Shown here in pieces: positions 52,790-60,701 of a DNA stretch of 64,000 nt. The notes beneath the pieces are model-generated. The model was not told the origin of the DNA. It saw only the letters and a program-made list of their open reading frames with translations, and did no database searches. Numbering within the stretch: position 1 is the stretch's first letter; every line of letters starts with the position of its first letter. Source of the stretch: Dinghuibacter silviterrae (GTDB lineage Bacteria > Bacteroidota > Bacteroidia > Chitinophagales > Chitinophagaceae). The position numbers and the translations under genes were made by a program. The stretch is taken from the NCBI RefSeq assembly GCF_004366355.1, contig NZ_SODV01000002.1, positions 474,768-538,767 on the forward strand, written 5' to 3'.

Positions 52790-55228
52790 TTGTTTGCGGA
52801 GATCATCATACCACTGGCGTTACCCAAGAATTACACCTGGTCCATCCCTGACCACCTGCTTCCCCGTGTGCAGGTAGGCGTGCGCGTAGAGGTGTCCCTC
52901 AAAAACAAGAAATACGCCGGGATCGTCCGGACCCTGCACCGGGAAGGCCCCGAGGCCTTTCATCCAAAACCCATCGAGGGGGTGATCGACCACCAGCCCA
53001 TCGTGCAGGAGGCCCAGCTCGCGCTTTGGGCGTGGATGGCGGACTACTATATGTGTTCCGAGGGCGAGATCATGGCGGCCGCGTTGCCCGCGCACTTCAA
53101 GCTCTCCAGCGAGACCATCCTCCTGTACAACGAGGTCTATGGAGACGATTTTTCGGCCCTCGACCACGACGAATACCTTGTGGCGGAGGGCCTCCTGCTC
53201 AAAAAGGAGCTCCGGATAGGGGAGATCCAGCAGATCCTGGACGCCACCCACGTTTATCCCGTCGTCCGTTCCCTGATCGATAAGGGGGTGTGTATTGTAT
53301 GGGAAGCGCTACAGGATACGTACAAAGAACGCAGGGAAAAATATGTCCTCCTCCACCCGGACTACAAGGAGGAAGAGAAGCTTGCGGACCTGATGAACCA
53401 GTGGACCCGGGCGCCCAAACAGCTCGACCTTTTGCTGGCCTATCTGCACCTCCAAAAGGTACAAGGCGAAGTCAGCCAGAAGGACCTGTTGAACAAGTCG
53501 GGCGCTTCCCCCGCCCAGTTGAAAGGACTTGCGGAAAAAAATGTCCTTATCATCGAACAACGCCAGGTGGACCGGTTGCAATACCTGCCCCGTGCGATAC
53601 AGGTGGACTTCGAGTTGTCCGGGGCACAAGAGCACGCCCTTGGTGAGGTCCGGCGCCATCTGTCGGAGAAATCCGTTTGCCTGCTCCACGGCGTTACTTC
53701 CAGCGGCAAGACCCTGGTCTATATCAAACTCATAGAAGCCTTAATAAAGGAAGGCCGGCAGGTATTATATCTCCTGCCCGAGATCGCGCTCACCGCCCAG
53801 GTGATCCGCCGGCTGCAAAAACACTTTGGAGGCTATGTCGGTATCTATCACTCGAAGTTCAACCAGAATGAGCGCGTGGAGATCTGGAACAAGGTCGCTT
53901 CCGGGGACATCCGGGTTGTCTTAGGCGCCCGGTCTTCGCTCCTGCTGCCCTTCAAGGATCTGGGTCTGATCATCGTAGACGAAGAACACGACGCCTCCTA
54001 CAAGCAAACGGAGCCCGCGCCCCGGTATCATGCGCGGGACACCGCCATCTACTATGCGCAGTTGCACGGCGCCAGGGTCCTTCTCGGGAGCGCCACGCCC
54101 TCGATCGAAAGCTATTACAACGCCGTCCAGGGCAAATACGGCCTGGTGACCCTGACCGAACGATACGGCGGGGCAGCCCTTCCGCCCATTGTCCTGGTCG
54201 ACACCCGGAAGGTCGTCCGCGAAGACAAGGGCAAGGTACTCCTGTCCCCCGCGCTCAAAGACGCGATCGAAGGGACGGTCGCCCGCGACCGGCAGGTCAT
54301 CCTTTTCCAAAACAGAAGGGGGTACACGCCTTACCAGGTCTGCGCGACCTGCGGGTGGATCCCCGAATGCCGGAACTGCGCGGTGACCCTTACGTACCAC
54401 AAGGCGTCCCACAAATGGCAGTGCCACTATTGCGGCACGACCTACCCGGTCCTCCACACCTGTCCCGCCTGCGGAGGACACCGGTTCATACAAAAAAGCT
54501 TTGGCACCGAAAAGATCGAAGAGGTCCTCCAGGAAAGCTTCCCCGGCGCCCGTGTCGCCCGGATGGACCTGGACACGGTACGCGGAAAAACCGCCCACGA
54601 CCAGCTCATCCACCAATTCGAGGACCGGCGCATCGACATCCTCGTGGGCACCCAGATGGTGGTCAAGGGCCTCGACTTCGGATTTGTCGACCTGGTGGGC
54701 ATACTAGACGCCGACAGCATGCTGCACTTCGCCGACTTCCGGGTACACGAACGCGCCTTCCAGCTCATGGAACAGGTCAGCGGCCGGGCCGGCCGGAAAA
54801 CCGGGAGCGGGGAGGTCATGATCCAGGTCTCCGACACGGCCCACCCCGTCCTGAACTTTGTACAGGCCCACGACTACAAGGCGCTCTATGACTACGAGAT
54901 CCAAAGCCGCCAGCAGTTCGGATACCCCCCCTTTTCCCGGCTACTCAAAATCACCTTCCGGCACAAGCTCGAAGAAACCGTCATGGCCGGGGCGGAAGCC
55001 TTTACCGGCCACCTGCGGGCGGAGTTCGGGCCCTACCTCACCGGTCCCGCCGCCCCCGTCGTCAACCGGGTGCGCAACCAATACCTCATGGAGCTGTTGA
55101 TAAAGCTACCCAGGGACGGCGCCCTCATCCACCGTTGCAAACAGGCGATCCGGATGGCGGAGGCCCTGGTGCATGGGGAACAGCGGTTCCGCAGCGTGAC
55201 GGTGGTGCCGGACGTGGATCCCGTATAG
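52790..55228 (+). CDS. priA: primosomal protein N' (PriA helicase)
   Basis: 812 residues from TTG 52790 (MFAEIIIPLALPKNYTWSIP, the family N terminus). Walker A is GVTSSGKTLVY and Walker B is IVDEEHDASYKQ. Eight zinc-binding cysteines lie in CATCGWIPECRNC and CHYCGTTYPVLHTCPACG. The helicase motif VDLVGILDADSMLHFADFR and QVSGRAGRK complete the core. PriA reloads the replisome at stalled forks. The region downstream of the SusD terminator starts a new unit; murB follows after 61 bases. Confidence 0.95.
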   Translation: MFAEIIIPLALPKNYTWSIPDHLLPRVQVGVRVEVSLKNKKYAGIVRTLHREGPEAFHPKPIEGVIDHQPIVQEAQLALWAWMADYYMCSEGEIMAAALPAHFKLSSETILLYNEVYGDDFSALDHDEYLVAEGLLLKKELRIGEIQQILDATHVYPVVRSLIDKGVCIVWEALQDTYKERREKYVLLHPDYKEEEKLADLMNQWTRAPKQLDLLLAYLHLQKVQGEVSQKDLLNKSGASPAQLKGLAEKNVLIIEQRQVDRLQYLPRAIQVDFELSGAQEHALGEVRRHLSEKSVCLLHGVTSSGKTLVYIKLIEALIKEGRQVLYLLPEIALTAQVIRRLQKHFGGYVGIYHSKFNQNERVEIWNKVASGDIRVVLGARSSLLLPFKDLGLIIVDEEHDASYKQTEPAPRYHARDTAIYYAQLHGARVLLGSATPSIESYYNAVQGKYGLVTLTERYGGAALPPIVLVDTRKVVREDKGKVLLSPALKDAIEGTVARDRQVILFQNRRGYTPYQVCATCGWIPECRNCAVTLTYHKASHKWQCHYCGTTYPVLHTCPACGGHRFIQKSFGTEKIEEVLQESFPGARVARMDLDTVRGKTAHDQLIHQFEDRRIDILVGTQMVVKGLDFGFVDLVGILDADSMLHFADFRVHERAFQLMEQVSGRAGRKTGSGEVMIQVSDTAHPVLNFVQAHDYKALYDYEIQSRQQFGYPPFSRLLKITFRHKLEETVMAGAEAFTGHLRAEFGPYLTGPAAPVVNRVRNQYLMELLIKLPRDGALIHRCKQAIRMAEALVHGEQRFRSVTVVPDVDPV

Positions 55229-55289
55229 GCGCGCCCCGCGGCTTCGGCGCGTGAATTTCCGGTGCGGTATTTGTACCTTCGGCAACATT

Positions 55290-56339
55290 ATGCATATCGC
55301 GCAACACACCTCTTTGAAACCGTACAATACGTTTGGCATGGATGTCCAGGCCCGCTACTTCGCCCCCTTTTCGGACGGGGCAGAGCTGGCCGCCCTTCTC
55401 GCCCGGGTCCCGCACAGCCCCCGGATGATTCTCGGCGGGGGAAGCAATGTCCTTTTTACCAGGGATTTCGATGGACTCCTCCTTAAAAACGAAGTCATGG
55501 GTATCGAGACCGTGGCCGAAGACGAAGACTATGCGTATGTGCGGGCAGGCGCGGGAGAGAACTGGCACCGTTTCGTGCAACACTGCATCGCCCACGACCT
55601 TGGCGGCCTGGAAAACCTTTCCCTCATCCCCGGTTGCGTCGGGGCATCCCCCATGCAAAACATCGGCGCTTATGGAGTAGAGATCAAAGAGGTCTTCCAA
55701 GACCTCGAAGCCTTCCACCTCTCCGACGGCACCGTCGAACGCTTCACCGTCAACGACTGTGCTTTTGGCTACCGCGAAAGCGTCTTTAAAAACAAATACA
55801 AAGGTCAGTTCGCCATCTTGCACGTGACCTTCCGCCTTCGCAAAAACCCCATCTACAACACGACCTACGGCGCCATCGAACAAGAGCTCGCCCGCATGGG
55901 TGTGACCGAACTCAGCCTCCGCGCCGTCAGCGAAGCGGTCATCCGCATCCGTTCCAGCCGTCTGCCCGACCCCCTGAAGATCGGTAACGCCGGCAGCTTT
56001 TTCAAAAACCCTGTCGTCAGCGCTTCCGACTACGCACGTTTGCACTTAGAATACCCCGCGTTGCCCGCGTATCCTGCTGCGCAGGAAGCTTATGCCGGCT
56101 CCAGCCCATCCGTCGAGAGCGGCGCCATGAAGCTCGCCGCCGGTTGGCTCATCGAGCAATGCGGGTGGAAGGGCTTTCGCCGCGGAGACGCGGGGGTACA
56201 TGAGCGACAGGCCCTCGTGCTCGTCAACTATGGGCGGGCGACCGGGGAGGAAATGTATGCGCTTTCGCAGGAGATTTTGGAGAGTGTGGAGAAGAGGTTT
56301 GGGGTGGGGTTGGAGAGGGAGGTGAATATTATTCCCTGA
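55290..56339 (+). CDS. murB: UDP-N-acetylenolpyruvoylglucosamine reductase MurB
   Basis: 349 residues from ATG 55290. It is FAD-binding: LGGGSNVLF, then PGCVGASPMQNIGAYGVE, the catalytic-serine segment GNAGSFFKNP and a type I C-terminal domain with AGWLIEQCGWKG and LVLVNYGRATG. It reduces UDP-GlcNAc-enolpyruvate to UDP-MurNAc with NADPH in peptidoglycan synthesis. The FGMDVQARYF N terminus is family-typical. It may be expressed from its own weak promoter (TACCTTCG 20 bases upstream, one mismatch). Confidence 0.95.
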   Translation: MHIAQHTSLKPYNTFGMDVQARYFAPFSDGAELAALLARVPHSPRMILGGGSNVLFTRDFDGLLLKNEVMGIETVAEDEDYAYVRAGAGENWHRFVQHCIAHDLGGLENLSLIPGCVGASPMQNIGAYGVEIKEVFQDLEAFHLSDGTVERFTVNDCAFGYRESVFKNKYKGQFAILHVTFRLRKNPIYNTTYGAIEQELARMGVTELSLRAVSEAVIRIRSSRLPDPLKIGNAGSFFKNPVVSASDYARLHLEYPALPAYPAAQEAYAGSSPSVESGAMKLAAGWLIEQCGWKGFRRGDAGVHERQALVLVNYGRATGEEMYALSQEILESVEKRFGVGLEREVNIIP

Positions 56340-56414
56340 TACCTGCGATGGATAGTCTTGTGTTTTATTTGACGTAAAAAATTTACTAAATCATTTATTA
56401 TTGATTAGTAATTG

Positions 56415-56459
56415 TATTTTTGCGCCAGATGCATCATAATTTATGAGTTACGTCATAAA
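56415..56459 (+). promoter_or_regulatory. promoter box and palindromic sites upstream of the 49-residue gene
   Basis: TATTTTTG (56415-56422) is an exact -7 box. Just downstream, TCATAA-T-TTATGA (56434-56446) is a perfect dyad, and TTTATGA-N6-TCATAAA (56440-56459) is a second, sharing the middle half-site. The three half-sites sit where a repressor would stop initiation. The surrounding 140 bases are AT-rich. Confidence 0.5.
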
Positions 56460-56478
56460 AGATACGATGGTTGGGTAA

Positions 56479-56628
56479 ATGAACAATCAAAACCCACCCT
56501 TGAAAAAGCCGTCAAAGGCAAAAGCCAAAGGCTATGGCAACGATCCCTTCTTTGTAAAGAAAGCAGAGGATTCGAAAGCCTTTTTGGAAAAATATGGATT
56601 CCCCAAAGAGTTGTTGCTGAAAAAGTAA
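56479..56628 (+). CDS. small basic protein of unknown function (49 residues)
   Basis: 49 residues from ATG 56479. The N-terminal third is lysine-rich and disordered (PPLKKPSKAKAKGYG). A compact second part reads NDPFFVKKAEDSKAFLEKYG and ends FPKELLLKK. The high lysine content and the helix-turn-like tail look like a real protein rather than a chance frame. I think similar small proteins with NDPFFVKK occur in Chitinophagaceae, but this is from memory. An 11-codon frame (56443-56478) ends directly against its ATG. It is convergent with the heptad-repeat gene, 6 bases away. Confidence 0.65.
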   Translation: MNNQNPPLKKPSKAKAKGYGNDPFFVKKAEDSKAFLEKYGFPKELLLKK

Positions 56629-56646
56629 TGCGCGCTATTTTTTCAG
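56617..56646. terminator. weak bidirectional terminator-like hairpin
   Basis: CTGAAAAA (56617-56624) pairs with TTTTTCAG (56639-56646) around a 14-base loop that holds the ends of two convergent genes. The stem is AT-rich, so activity is uncertain. Confidence 0.3.
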
Positions 56647-57156
56647 GAATGCCCAAATAAATCCAACCGTGGCGCCGATCTGACCGGCCCAGAAAATAAA
56701 CATCCACCGGGTTATGTTGGACTCGGTTTTGGCGAGGTCTTCTTTGGTGGCAAAGGTTTTATCAACATGGGCAAATCTTTGATCGAAGGTCTTATCGATC
56801 TGGACAAATCTTTCATCGATTTTCTCAAATCTGGAATCGATCTGCGCAAACCTGGAATCGATCTGCGCAAACCTGGAATCGATTTGGGCAAATCTAAGAT
56901 CGACCTGCACAAATCTCTGATCGACCTGCGCAAACCTCTGATCGATATTGTCAAATCGTTGATCCATGTATTCTTTCAAGGATTCTTTCAAGGATTGAAT
57001 ATCCTTTCGAATGACGTCCACTGTATGGTTGTGCGTTTCCTCCATTTTTTGCGTTGAGGCTTCATCCAGTGCTATCACAAGCTCCTGGGCTTTTTCATCA
57101 GGAAGGCTCAGATCCTTTCTGAAGATGTCGTATAATCTGATGTCGACCGTACGCAT
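56635..57156 (-). CDS. membrane-anchored heptad-repeat coiled-coil protein
   Basis: 173 residues from ATG 57156 (MRTVDIRLYDIFRKDLSLPD), a start supported by a -7 box ending 2 bases upstream. A helical head is followed by a run of heptads of type R-F-A-Q-I-D-S (about residues 62-125), then KTFATKEDLAKTESNI and one C-terminal transmembrane helix (WMFIFWAGQIGATVGFIWAF). It resembles small coiled-coil membrane proteins of the DUF1640/CCDC90 type, which is tentative. The repeats should form an oligomeric rod projecting from the membrane. Function unknown. Confidence 0.75.
   Translation of the reverse strand: MRTVDIRLYDIFRKDLSLPDEKAQELVIALDEASTQKMEETHNHTVDVIRKDIQSLKESLKEYMDQRFDNIDQRFAQVDQRFVQVDLRFAQIDSRFAQIDSRFAQIDSRFEKIDERFVQIDKTFDQRFAHVDKTFATKEDLAKTESNITRWMFIFWAGQIGATVGFIWAFLKK
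56805..56972 (-). repeat. 21-bp tandem repeat coding for heptads
   Basis: A CAAAT/CAAAC landmark recurs at exactly 21-base intervals from 56805 to 56952 (eight units). The unit keeps the frame and gives one seven-residue heptad per copy. Two adjacent units (around 56832-56870) are nearly identical, suggesting recent duplication. Confidence 0.8.
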
Positions 57157-57158
57157 AA

Positions 57159-57166
57159 CAAATGTA
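57159..57166 (-). promoter_or_regulatory. -7 promoter box of the heptad-repeat gene
   Basis: The minus strand reads TACATTTG, an exact match ending 2 bases before the ATG. A second exact box, TATCTTTG, lies at 57185-57178. Confidence 0.45.
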
Positions 57167-57268
57167 TGAATGTTGGTCAAAGATACAACATCTTTTTTAT
57201 TTCCAAACGCAAAAAATTGATAATGAGCAATATAGAAACATATAGTATATTCGGGCACACTCCGAACC

Positions 57269-57991
57269 ATGAAAGAATACAAATTCTCCGTCGAAGGCCA
57301 AAAGGCGATCCGCGAAAAAATAGCGACAAGGCTTATACTCGTATATCTGTTTGCGGGTGTGTGCGCTGTTTCCGTTGTGTGTTATAAATACATAGGGACA
57401 TCCGACAGCGGAAACATGCTATGGATCATCATCCCGCTTATATGCGGGTGGATGGGGTGGAATTTTTTCCGGGTCTTCAAGCGGCAGAAAGAGACTTATG
57501 CCACGTACACCGTGACCCTGACCGACAACCTGATCTCTCGGGAAGCGTCTACTTTGCCGACCGTTGCCATTTACCGGGACGACATCAAAAAAATCACCCG
57601 GCTTAGGAATGGGACGGTTTGCGTCAAGGGTAAGGACCCAAGGGCCATCATCCCTATCCTGCCGGAGATCGACGGCTTCGAGGAACTGACCGCCGCCCTG
57701 GCGCAAACCATGCCCATCGAAGCCAGGCGCAATGAGTTGGTTTTGCGTGCGGCCAGGATCGGCTTGTCCTTGTCGGCCGTGGCGTTGTTTATCGCCATCC
57801 TGTACGTGAACAACAAGGCGATCGCCACCGGTTGCGGAGTCTTGCTGGTGGCGCTATCCGTATGGCGGTTTTGGGCGATCCGGCGGAGCCGGAACGTGGA
57901 CCTCAGGGCGAAGCAAAGGGCCTGGGTCTCGTTTGTCTTCATCCTGCTCGTAGTGGGTCTGGTGGTGGCGAAGTGGATGAGCCTTCTTTAA
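57269..57991 (+). CDS. four-helix membrane protein of unknown function
   Basis: 240 residues. Two N-terminal membrane helices (about 22-41 and 49-68) precede a soluble beta-rich segment (TYTVTLTDNLISREAS, IYRDDIKKITRLRNGT, PEIDGFEELTAAL) that resembles the PH-like YcxB fold. Two further helices follow (about 160-195 and 218-238). No catalytic motif is seen. The stop shares TTAA (57988-57991) with the convergent ATPase gene. A variant promoter box (TATATTCG) lies upstream. Confidence 0.6.
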   Translation: MKEYKFSVEGQKAIREKIATRLILVYLFAGVCAVSVVCYKYIGTSDSGNMLWIIIPLICGWMGWNFFRVFKRQKETYATYTVTLTDNLISREASTLPTVAIYRDDIKKITRLRNGTVCVKGKDPRAIIPILPEIDGFEELTAALAQTMPIEARRNELVLRAARIGLSLSAVALFIAILYVNNKAIATGCGVLLVALSVWRFWAIRRSRNVDLRAKQRAWVSFVFILLVVGLVVAKWMSLL

Positions 57992-59520
57992 AAATCCTCC
58001 TCATTCGCCTCCGCATCCTCCTCAAACCCCGCCTTACTATTGAAGTTGAGCATCGACCCCATCAGGTCCTTGAACTCGATCTTCCCGTCGATCACCTTTT
58101 TGGAGATGAGCGAATAAGCCGAGAGGCCGTGGAGGACGAACTCCATGAGCAGCGCGGCGTCTTTTTCGCTGGCCTGTTTGAAGTGTTTTTTTACCAGGGC
58201 GTGGAGACCGTCTACCTTGTAGAGCTGCTGGATGCGTGCGTCATCCTTCATGTCGGCAAACAGGTTGAGCTGGTTGCCGCGGTCGAACCAGGTAATGATG
58301 GGGCGGAAGGGGTTGTCGCCGGTTTCCTTTTTCTTTTTGCTTTGTTCGGGGTTGGGGAAATAGGTCGTGAACAAGGTCCGGATGGCCTTTTCCAGGAGGT
58401 TGTAGGCGACCTGGTAGGGGCCTTCCTGTTCGCCTTCGTAGACGAGCTCGATCTTGCCGGTGATGGACGGGATGATGCCGGCCAGGTCGCCGATCCAGAC
58501 AAACGTATTTTTTTCGTTGTTGACGATGGCGCGCCGTTCGGCGGAGCTGACGGCATTCTCGAAGGCGGCGATGGTCAGACGGGCGGAGACGCCGCTTTTT
58601 TTGTCGACATATTCATTCGTCCTCGCTTCGAAGGAGACTTGCTCGATCAGCCGTTTGACGAGGTCGCTTACTTCGATCCGGCCGGCCTGGTCGGGGTGGA
58701 TGTCGGACTCCTGGGCGGTAATGAGCATCGAGGACTCTACCGTTTTGGGATAGTGGGTGAGGATCTGGCTTTCGATCCGGTCCTTGAGCGGGGTCACGAT
58801 AGAGCCGCGGTTGGTGTAGTCTTCCGGGTTGGCGGTAAAGACGAACACGATGTCCAGCGGCATCCGGAGCTTAAAGCCGCGGATCTGGATGTCGCCTTCC
58901 TGGAGGATGTTGAAAAGGGAGACCTGTATACGGGCCTGGAGGTCGGGCAGTTCGTTGATGACAAAAATACCCCGGTTGCTGTGGGGGATGATGCCATAGT
59001 GCAGGACGCGCTCGTCGTCGAGGTTGAGCCGCAGGTTGGCGGCCTTGATGGGGTCGATGTCCCCGATCAGGTCGGCCACGGTCACGTCGGGCGTGGCGAG
59101 CTTTTCGCCGTAGCGTTCGCTCCGGTGGAGCCAGGTGATGGGGGTGTCGTCGCCCTTTTCGGCGATGAGCTCCAGGGCGTACCGGCTGATCGGCCGCAAA
59201 GGATCGTCGTTTATCGAACTGCCTTCCACCACCGGGATATATTCGTCGAGGAGGTCGGTCATCTGCCGGGCCATCCTGGTTTTGGCCTGGCCGCGCAGAC
59301 CCAGAAAAAGTATGTTATGCCGCGAAAGGAGTGCCCGTTCGGTCTCCGGGATCACGGTGTCTTCATAACCGATGATGCCGGGGAACGTGGGTTCTTTGTG
59401 CTGGAGCTTTTTGATGAGGTTGCGCCTGATTTCCTCTTTTACGGTCTTATGGGTATATCCGCTCTTTTTTAACTTACCAAGGGTATTGATCTTTGCTATG
59501 TCCATGTAATCAATTTGCAT
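57988..59520 (-). CDS. MoxR/magnesium-chelatase-like AAA+ ATPase
   Basis: 510 residues. The AAA+ module has a MoxR-type Walker A, GLRGQAKT (about 74-81). Walker B is GIFVINELPDL, where the usual DE is NE, a substitution I believe is shared by this subfamily. Sensor 1 is FVFTANPEDYTNRG, and the ESQILTHYP and VSARLTIAAFENAV segments belong to the lid. The ATG overlaps the VWA gene stop by one base (TAATG). MoxR-VWA pairs act as chaperones or metal-insertion machines, like BchI/BchD or RavA/ViaA. The client is unknown. Confidence 0.88.
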   Translation of the reverse strand: MQIDYMDIAKINTLGKLKKSGYTHKTVKEEIRRNLIKKLQHKEPTFPGIIGYEDTVIPETERALLSRHNILFLGLRGQAKTRMARQMTDLLDEYIPVVEGSSINDDPLRPISRYALELIAEKGDDTPITWLHRSERYGEKLATPDVTVADLIGDIDPIKAANLRLNLDDERVLHYGIIPHSNRGIFVINELPDLQARIQVSLFNILQEGDIQIRGFKLRMPLDIVFVFTANPEDYTNRGSIVTPLKDRIESQILTHYPKTVESSMLITAQESDIHPDQAGRIEVSDLVKRLIEQVSFEARTNEYVDKKSGVSARLTIAAFENAVSSAERRAIVNNEKNTFVWIGDLAGIIPSITGKIELVYEGEQEGPYQVAYNLLEKAIRTLFTTYFPNPEQSKKKKETGDNPFRPIITWFDRGNQLNLFADMKDDARIQQLYKVDGLHALVKKHFKQASEKDAALLMEFVLHGLSAYSLISKKVIDGKIEFKDLMGSMLNFNSKAGFEEDAEANEEDF

Positions 59521-60617
59521 TAATAAACGGTTTTCCTTTTGCCGCTTTCAAAATCCCGGAAAATAAAGGACCCCAGGTGGTCCAGGGAGGCAAAGAACGC
59601 CTTCCCGTTGTTGGTTTCGGTAAACTCCTGCACGAACCTTTGCAGGTAAGGATCGGAGGCGATCATAAACGTCGTGATGGGGATCTTCAGCTTTTTACAC
59701 TGGGCAGCCAGGTTGAGGCAACGCGAGGTGATCTTGCGATCCAGGCCAAAGCTGTTTTTATAGTACTTCCGGCCCACCTTCAGACAGGTCGGTTTGCCGT
59801 CGGTGATCATAAAGATCTGTTTGTTCGGGTTCCGTCTCCGTCTTAAAAGATCCATTGCCAGTTCCAGGCCCGCCACGGTATTGGTGTGGTAGGGGCCGAC
59901 CTGGAGGTAGGGGAGGTCCTTGATCTCCACGGGCCAGGCGTCGTTCCCAAACACCACGATGTCGATGGTATCCTTGGGGTACTTGGTCGTGATGAGTTCG
60001 CTCAGGGCCATCGCCACCTTTTTGGCGGGGGTGATCCTGTCCTCTCCGTAAAGGATCATCGAGTGGGAAATGTCGATCATCAGGACGGTGGACGTCTGGG
60101 CCTTGAAGTCGGTTTCCCGGATCTCCAGGTCGTCCTCCTGCAACCGGAACTGGTCCAACCCATGGTTGATCTGGGCGTTCCGGATGCTGTTGGTGAAATC
60201 GATCTGTTCCACCGTATCCCCAAACTGGAACGGACGGGTATCGGGATTTTGCTCGTCCCCCTGACCCGGTTTAAAGGTCTGGTGGTTCCCCTGTTTGCTT
60301 TTCTTTAGTTTGCCAAAAATCTCTTCGAGGGAACGCTTACGGATGCCTTGCTCACTTTTGGACGTGATCTTTATGGAGCCATCCTGTTTGTTTTCTTCCA
60401 GGTAGCCCTTTTCCTTGAGCTCGTCGATAAAATCGCCGAGCCCGTATTCGTCATCCGTAAGGCCGTATTCTTTGTCCAATTGGGTAAGCCAGTTGAGGGC
60501 TTCGCTGACGTCACCGCTCGTGTAGGTGATTAATTGAAGAAAGATATCCAGCAATTGTTCGAAAGTAGTTTTTCCCTGGCTATTCGGGTCGAACTTTGTA
60601 AAGTGGTAGCCAATCAT
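59520..60617 (-). CDS. VWA-domain protein partnered with the MoxR-like ATPase
   Basis: 365 residues. The N-terminal ~170 residues are helical and charged. The C-terminal von Willebrand A domain has the MIDAS motif DISHS in VLMIDISHSM, a later threonine/aspartate set (FMITDGKPT) and VVFGNDAWPVEI. It lacks a signal peptide, so it is cytoplasmic. It precedes the ATPase gene with a one-base overlap. By analogy with ViaA or BchD it should recruit the client protein to the ATPase. Confidence 0.88.
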   Translation of the reverse strand: MIGYHFTKFDPNSQGKTTFEQLLDIFLQLITYTSGDVSEALNWLTQLDKEYGLTDDEYGLGDFIDELKEKGYLEENKQDGSIKITSKSEQGIRKRSLEEIFGKLKKSKQGNHQTFKPGQGDEQNPDTRPFQFGDTVEQIDFTNSIRNAQINHGLDQFRLQEDDLEIRETDFKAQTSTVLMIDISHSMILYGEDRITPAKKVAMALSELITTKYPKDTIDIVVFGNDAWPVEIKDLPYLQVGPYHTNTVAGLELAMDLLRRRRNPNKQIFMITDGKPTCLKVGRKYYKNSFGLDRKITSRCLNLAAQCKKLKIPITTFMIASDPYLQRFVQEFTETNNGKAFFASLDHLGSFIFRDFESGKRKTVY

Positions 60618-60621
60618 AACG

Positions 60622-60628
60622 CCTCCTT
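60622..60628 (-). promoter_or_regulatory. strong Shine-Dalgarno sequence of the VWA gene
   Basis: The minus strand reads AAGGAGG, 4 bases before the ATG at 60617. A perfect Shine-Dalgarno is uncommon in Bacteroidota and none of the other starts I examined here has one. Confidence 0.6.
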
Positions 60629-60701
60629 ATCTTCAGGACATAAATTTCCTTAAATAAGGGGAATAAAAAAAATCCCACGTGCAGGCGGCGCCCAATGGGC
60701 G

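Noticed and set aside
56412-56660. 82-codon plus-strand frame overlapping the 49-residue gene
   Set aside because: It starts with TTG, has a cysteine-rich patternless N terminus, and runs into the convergent gene; the alternative frame gives a protein-like sequence.
57832-59472. 546-codon plus-strand frame over the MoxR-like ATPase
   Set aside because: The ATPase on the minus strand has intact AAA+ motifs and a coupled partner; the opposite frame has none.
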